Source: Flavobacterium buctense (GTDB lineage Bacteria > Bacteroidota > Bacteroidia > Flavobacteriales > Flavobacteriaceae). From it: a DNA stretch of 64,000 nt. Below are positions 60,737-64,000 of the stretch, in pieces. The stretch's first letter is position 1. The number at the start of each line of letters is the position of its first letter. The stretch covers positions 248,001-312,000 of the forward strand of contig NZ_JACTAB010000001.1 of assembly GCF_014486695.1 (NCBI RefSeq), written 5' to 3'. Below the pieces are notes generated by a model. The model had not been told where the DNA came from. It searched no databases and was given only the letters and a program-made list of their open reading frames with translations. The translations under genes were made by a program, and so were the position numbers.

Positions 60737-61060
60737 TTACAACATTCCCAGTTCTAATTTAGCTTCTTCACTCATCAAATCTTTGCTCCATGGCGGATCA
60801 AAGGTGATTTCCACTTCACAATTCTTAACGGTGTCTATTTTTTTGATTTTTTCTTCTACTTCACGAGGTAAAGTTTCCGCCACCGGACAATTTGGTGAAG
60901 TTAGTGTCATTAAGACTTTTACTTCATTGTCTTCGTTAATCATCACGTCGTAAATTAAGCCTAATTCGTAGATATCTACAGGAATTTCCGGGTCATAAAT
61001 GCCTTTTAAGGTTTTCACCACATTTTCGCCTAAATTGATATCGTCTTTAAATTCTTCCAT
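60737..61060 (-). CDS. SufT-like (DUF59/MIP18) Fe-S assembly protein
   Basis: 107 residues. YDPEIPVDIYELGLIYDV and LTSPNCPVAETLP are the DUF59 core, with the conserved Cys; the family helps mature iron-sulfur proteins. It lies 6 bp downstream of sufE in the same unit. Confidence 0.9.
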   Translation of the reverse strand: MEEFKDDINLGENVVKTLKGIYDPEIPVDIYELGLIYDVMINEDNEVKVLMTLTSPNCPVAETLPREVEEKIKKIDTVKNCEVEITFDPPWSKDLMSEEAKLELGML

Positions 61061-61066
61061 AGTTTT

Positions 61067-61486
61067 TTAATTTTTAGCATTAAACGCCAAAGCATACATT
61101 TTAAGTTTTTTTATCATCGAAACCAATCCGTTAGCTCTTGTTGGCGACAAGTGCTCTTTTAAGCCAATTTCATCAATAAAATCGGTATTAGCCTCTAAAA
61201 TATCAGAAGCTTTTTGATTGGAAAAGGCACGAATCAGAATCGCAATAATCCCTTTGGTTAAAATCGCATCGCTATCGGCGGTAAAGATTACTTTATCTCC
61301 TAATTGCTCGGCATGAACCCAAACTTTCGATTGGCAACCGGTAATGATATTCTCTTCGGTTTTGTATTGCTCTTCAATTAATGGCAGCCCTTTTCCAAGG
61401 TCGATAATGTATTCGTAGCGTTGCATCCAATCGTCAAACATCGAGAACTCGTCTACGATTTCGTCTTGTATTTCTTTTATGCTCAT
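61067..61486 (-). CDS. sufE: SufE, sulfur acceptor for SufS
   Basis: 139 residues. The active Cys51 is in IITGCQSKVWV; same position as in E. coli SufE. It accepts persulfide from SufS and passes it to the scaffold. Its start overlaps the previous gene by 4 bp. Confidence 0.95.
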   Translation of the reverse strand: MSIKEIQDEIVDEFSMFDDWMQRYEYIIDLGKGLPLIEEQYKTEENIITGCQSKVWVHAEQLGDKVIFTADSDAILTKGIIAILIRAFSNQKASDILEANTDFIDEIGLKEHLSPTRANGLVSMIKKLKMYALAFNAKN

Positions 61487-61923
61487 TCTTCTTTTTCTTT
61501 GGCCAATGCCACAATTTTATTGACTAATTTCTCTATTTCCTTTGGTGGAAAACCATGATCAAAATCAGTGGTTTCATAATCTTTTTCTTGGTAACGGATT
61601 TTTAGATTGGCAATTGGCGCACCATCGTAAAATCGTTTTTGCGTTGGGTCTTTTAATTTGGGCACTTCTTCTAAATTGATTTTGGCAAAAGCCCCTACTA
61701 ATAAGGCCCAATCAGCATCAGAAATCGTAATTTCTTCCTTTGGCGCTTTTTCACTTCGGTCTCTTGAAATGGTTGCTTTTTGATTGACAATGACAATCTT
61801 TTGATAAAATCCTCGGGTATTAGCTGTGTATTGAATTACCGTATTGGTCAAATCGTTTTGCGCTTCATTGGTACAACTTTTTCCAAGAAAAATCGTTAGT
61901 AAAATCATAGTAATTGCTTTCAT
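61483..61923 (-). CDS. Small lipoprotein within the suf unit
   Basis: 146 residues. Lipobox LGKSCT. The mature protein is polar (NTVIQYTANTRGFYQKIVIV, YDGAPIANLKIRYQEKDYET) and may be a beta-sandwich. No family recognised. It overlaps sufE by 4 bp and lies 11 bp after sufS, so it is co-translated with sulfur-transfer genes, which is odd for an exported lipoprotein. Confidence 0.65.
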   Translation of the reverse strand: MKAITMILLTIFLGKSCTNEAQNDLTNTVIQYTANTRGFYQKIVIVNQKATISRDRSEKAPKEEITISDADWALLVGAFAKINLEEVPKLKDPTQKRFYDGAPIANLKIRYQEKDYETTDFDHGFPPKEIEKLVNKIVALAKEKEE

Positions 61924-61934
61924 CTGTCTTTGTT

Positions 61935-63149
61935 TTAAGATAACATCATTTGGGCTTTTTTTATCGCTTCAACCATAACATCTATTTCTTCTTTGGTGTT
62001 GTAAAAAGCAAAACTTGCTCTTATCGTTCCCGGAATTTGGTAGAAGTCCATGATCGGCTGTGCGCAATGATGTCCGGTGCGCACCGCTATTCCTAGCTTA
62101 TCTATAATTGTGCCAATGTCGTAAGGATGTATGCCGTCGATGTTAAACGAAATTACGGAAGTTTTTTGTTCTGCGGTGCCGAAAATTTTCAATCCTTCGA
62201 TTTCTGATAATTTCTCCGTGGCATATTCCAATAATTCGTGTTCGTATTTTGCGATGTTATCAAAGCCGATTTCGTTCAAATAATCTATCGCGGTACCGAG
62301 TACAATTCCGTCGGCTATATTGGGCGTTCCGGCTTCGAACTTGTGCGGCAAATCGGCGTAAGTCGTTTTTTCGAAAGTGACTGTGGCAATCATTTCGCCG
62401 CCGCCTTGATATGGTGGTAATTTGCGTAACCATTCCTCTTTTCCGTATAGAATTCCGATTCCGGTTGGGCCACAAATTTTATGTCCCGAAAAGACATAGA
62501 AATCACAATCCAAAGCCTGAACGTCTGGTTTTAAATGTGGTGTAGCTTGAGCGCCATCGATTAAAATAGCGGCTCCAACTTCATGCGCTTTGTCAATCAT
62601 ATACTGAATCGGGTTTATCGTTCCCAAAGCGTTTGAAATATGATTTACGGTTACGATTTTGGTTTTAGCCGAAAGTAATTTGTCGTATACCGACATGATT
62701 AATTCGCCATTTTCATTCATCGGAATGACTTTCAATGTTGCACCGGTTCTTTCGCAAAGCATTTGCCAAGGCACGATGTTGCTGTGGTGTTCCAATGCGG
62801 AAACCAAAACCTCATCGCCTGGTTTTAAAAAGTCCGCAAAACCATTAGCAATCGCATTAATTCCATGGGTTGTTCCCGAAGTAAAAATAACTTCATGGGC
62901 ATGTTTAGCGTTGAGGTGCTTTTGTATTTTACCTCTGGAAACTTCATACGCATCAGTGGCCAATTGGCTCAAAGTATGCACACCACGGTGTATATTGGCA
63001 TTGATTTCTTGGTAATATTTAGATATCGCATCGATAACCACTTGTGGTTTTTGCGAAGTTGCGCCGTTATCAAAATAGACGAGCGGTTTGCCATTAACTT
63101 TTTGGGAAAGTATCGGAAAATCGGCTCTGATTTTTTGGATGTCTAACAT
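61935..63149 (-). CDS. sufS: Cysteine desulfurase SufS
   Basis: 404 residues. PLP-Lys in FSGHKICGPTGIG near residue 223; active-site Cys in RTGHHCAQP near residue 361. GVHTLSQLATDAYE and FTSGTTHGINAIA are group II desulfurase features. It takes sulfur from cysteine for Fe-S cluster assembly; first gene of the sufS-lipoprotein-sufE-sufT unit. The scaffold genes sufBCD are not in the window. Confidence 0.96.
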   Translation of the reverse strand: MLDIQKIRADFPILSQKVNGKPLVYFDNGATSQKPQVVIDAISKYYQEINANIHRGVHTLSQLATDAYEVSRGKIQKHLNAKHAHEVIFTSGTTHGINAIANGFADFLKPGDEVLVSALEHHSNIVPWQMLCERTGATLKVIPMNENGELIMSVYDKLLSAKTKIVTVNHISNALGTINPIQYMIDKAHEVGAAILIDGAQATPHLKPDVQALDCDFYVFSGHKICGPTGIGILYGKEEWLRKLPPYQGGGEMIATVTFEKTTYADLPHKFEAGTPNIADGIVLGTAIDYLNEIGFDNIAKYEHELLEYATEKLSEIEGLKIFGTAEQKTSVISFNIDGIHPYDIGTIIDKLGIAVRTGHHCAQPIMDFYQIPGTIRASFAFYNTKEEIDVMVEAIKKAQMMLS

Positions 63150-63175
63150 GGTATTATTTAGAAAAATTCTAAATA

Positions 63176-63183
63176 CAAAAGTA
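63176..63183 (-). promoter_or_regulatory. -7 element of sufS
   Basis: TACTTTTG on the minus strand, 26 bases before the ATG. Confidence 0.45.
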
Positions 63184-63318
63184 GCTAAAATGGAATTGTT
63201 TTTTGCTAAACAAATATTAATATTTTGTGTTCATTAAACCCTATAGCTAATCTAAGAAATAGAGGCGTAAATAACTTATATGGTTGAAATTTTATAAATT
63301 GCTTCCAAATTAATTTCC

Positions 63319-64000
63319 ATGAAAAAATTCCTCAAAATATTCGTTGTTTTGTTGTTGATTGCCTTGGTTTATCTCCGCATTGAAAATTATCCGCAACTTG
63401 ATTTGATTTCAGGTTTTTCGGCTAAAAGCGTAGCTTCCGGTCATTTTATTGATGGCAGAAGTATAGAAACCATTCAGAAAGGGGACAATGATATTGACAA
63501 AGTCGATTGGGCCACCAATGAAATAGATGAAAACGGAAAATTGGCGGTTTCTAAAGTCTATGGTTTAAAAACCCGCAAAGCCATTTACCGTGAAGGATTG
63601 GGCGCAACATTAATTAATGATGATTTTGATGTCACCAAACCTTACAATACTCCGAAGCGAACTTTTTTAAAGAACAATTTGCCTTATCCTTATGGAAACA
63701 ATAATCCGGTAGACACTGTTTTTGCTAGTGTTGATTATTACAAATTGCAAAAAGCGGTAGAAGCTGCTTTTGATAAAGCAGGAGAAAAGAACAAACGAAC
63801 ACGTTCGGTGGTTGTATTGTATAAAGACCACTTGGTTGCCGAAAAATATGCGCCCGGTTTTACGGCTACTTCTAAAATTTTAGGTTGGTCGATGACTAAA
63901 AGTTTAACCGCCACTTATTTCGGAATTCTTCAAAAACAGGGCAAAATCGACATCATGAAACCGGCACCGATTGCTGAGTGGAAAAATGACTCACGCTCCA
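63319..64000 (+). CDS. Serine hydrolase (beta-lactamase family), truncated by the window edge
   Basis: 227 codons visible from the ATG at 63319, no stop. N-terminal hydrophobic segment (FLKIFVVLLLIALVYLRIE, signal anchor or signal peptide), then TRSVVVLYKDHLVAEKY and the SxxK motif SMTK near residue 195, typical of class C beta-lactamase-like peptidases and esterases. The second and third motifs are beyond the edge. Likely a secreted hydrolase or penicillin-binding-protein relative. Confidence 0.85.
   Translation, partial: MKKFLKIFVVLLLIALVYLRIENYPQLDLISGFSAKSVASGHFIDGRSIETIQKGDNDIDKVDWATNEIDENGKLAVSKVYGLKTRKAIYREGLGATLINDDFDVTKPYNTPKRTFLKNNLPYPYGNNNPVDTVFASVDYYKLQKAVEAAFDKAGEKNKRTRSVVVLYKDHLVAEKYAPGFTATSKILGWSMTKSLTATYFGILQKQGKIDIMKPAPIAEWKNDSRS

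Noticed and set aside
1-64000. Insertion sequences, prophage or integrative element
   Set aside because: No transposase, integrase, phage structural gene or flanking direct repeat was seen; gene content is chromosomal.

Overview
The window is about 64 kb of low-GC chromosome from a member of the Bacteroidota, most likely a Flavobacterium or close relative in the Flavobacteriaceae. This rests on the gene content (Bat/MoxR operon, TonB receptor with a DUF5689 protein, kynurenine-pathway cupin, single-chain GlyRS, many AQ-type signal peptides and lipoproteins), on Bacteroidota-type promoters (TTG - about 19 bp - TAnnTTTG) in front of many genes, and on the A-rich, SD-poor leaders. No insertion sequence, prophage, integrase or CRISPR array was seen; there is one tRNA gene.

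Layout: 1-2.7 kb holds a truncated lipoprotein, a ComF-like phosphoribosyltransferase and GlyRS. 2.9-10.7 kb is the most unusual region: a sensory cluster on one strand with a LytTR regulator, two LuxR-type response regulators, a small secreted protein, two paralogous lipoprotein-TPR histidine kinases and, between the kinases, a secreted 90-residue protein made mostly of four near-identical 14-residue repeats. 10.8-24.5 kb is core metabolism and translation: thiL, pfkB, lepA, dusB, a LolC/E permease, rbfA, mce, a tRNA with CAT anticodon (probably tRNA-Ile2), ribE, pdxA and DUF177-rpmF-fabH-accB-accC. 24.7-39 kb is outer-membrane and catabolic: an S9 peptidase, a TonB receptor operon with two surface proteins, a divergent secreted endonuclease/phosphatase, 3-hydroxyanthranilate dioxygenase, an ALDH7-type dehydrogenase, PhnA, a small beta-barrel, a phosphatase-AlbA_2 pair and an aldo/keto reductase. 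39.3-48.3 kb is a complete MoxR-DUF58-Bat operon (BatA-E plus an extra 544-residue membrane protein). 48.4-64 kb holds pheS, gpsA, two tandem paralogous lipoproteins, nadD-gmk-yicC-EamA-arsC, DinB, a Cys/Met-metabolism PLP enzyme, a small basic secreted protein, DUF3078, DUF2480 and a suf segment (sufT-like, sufE, lipoprotein, sufS), ending in a truncated SxxK serine hydrolase.

Several signals between the genes deserve attention. (1) Many intergenic gaps hold degenerate tandem repeats of short words (ACTGA, ACTCAG, GGGATAAG, GATTAGT, ACTTCCA, ATTCATAA); the word differs from gap to gap and the two halves are often inverted. (2) A separate 75-80 bp interspersed repeat with AGGAGC and GGGCTA ends occurs three times. 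(3) A long shared motif, TGCATTTCRTCG with a GATTA direct repeat 21 bp apart in two of three copies, precedes three small secreted-protein genes. (4) The kinase/repeat-peptide cluster looks like a candidate undescribed peptide-sensing system; this is inference only.
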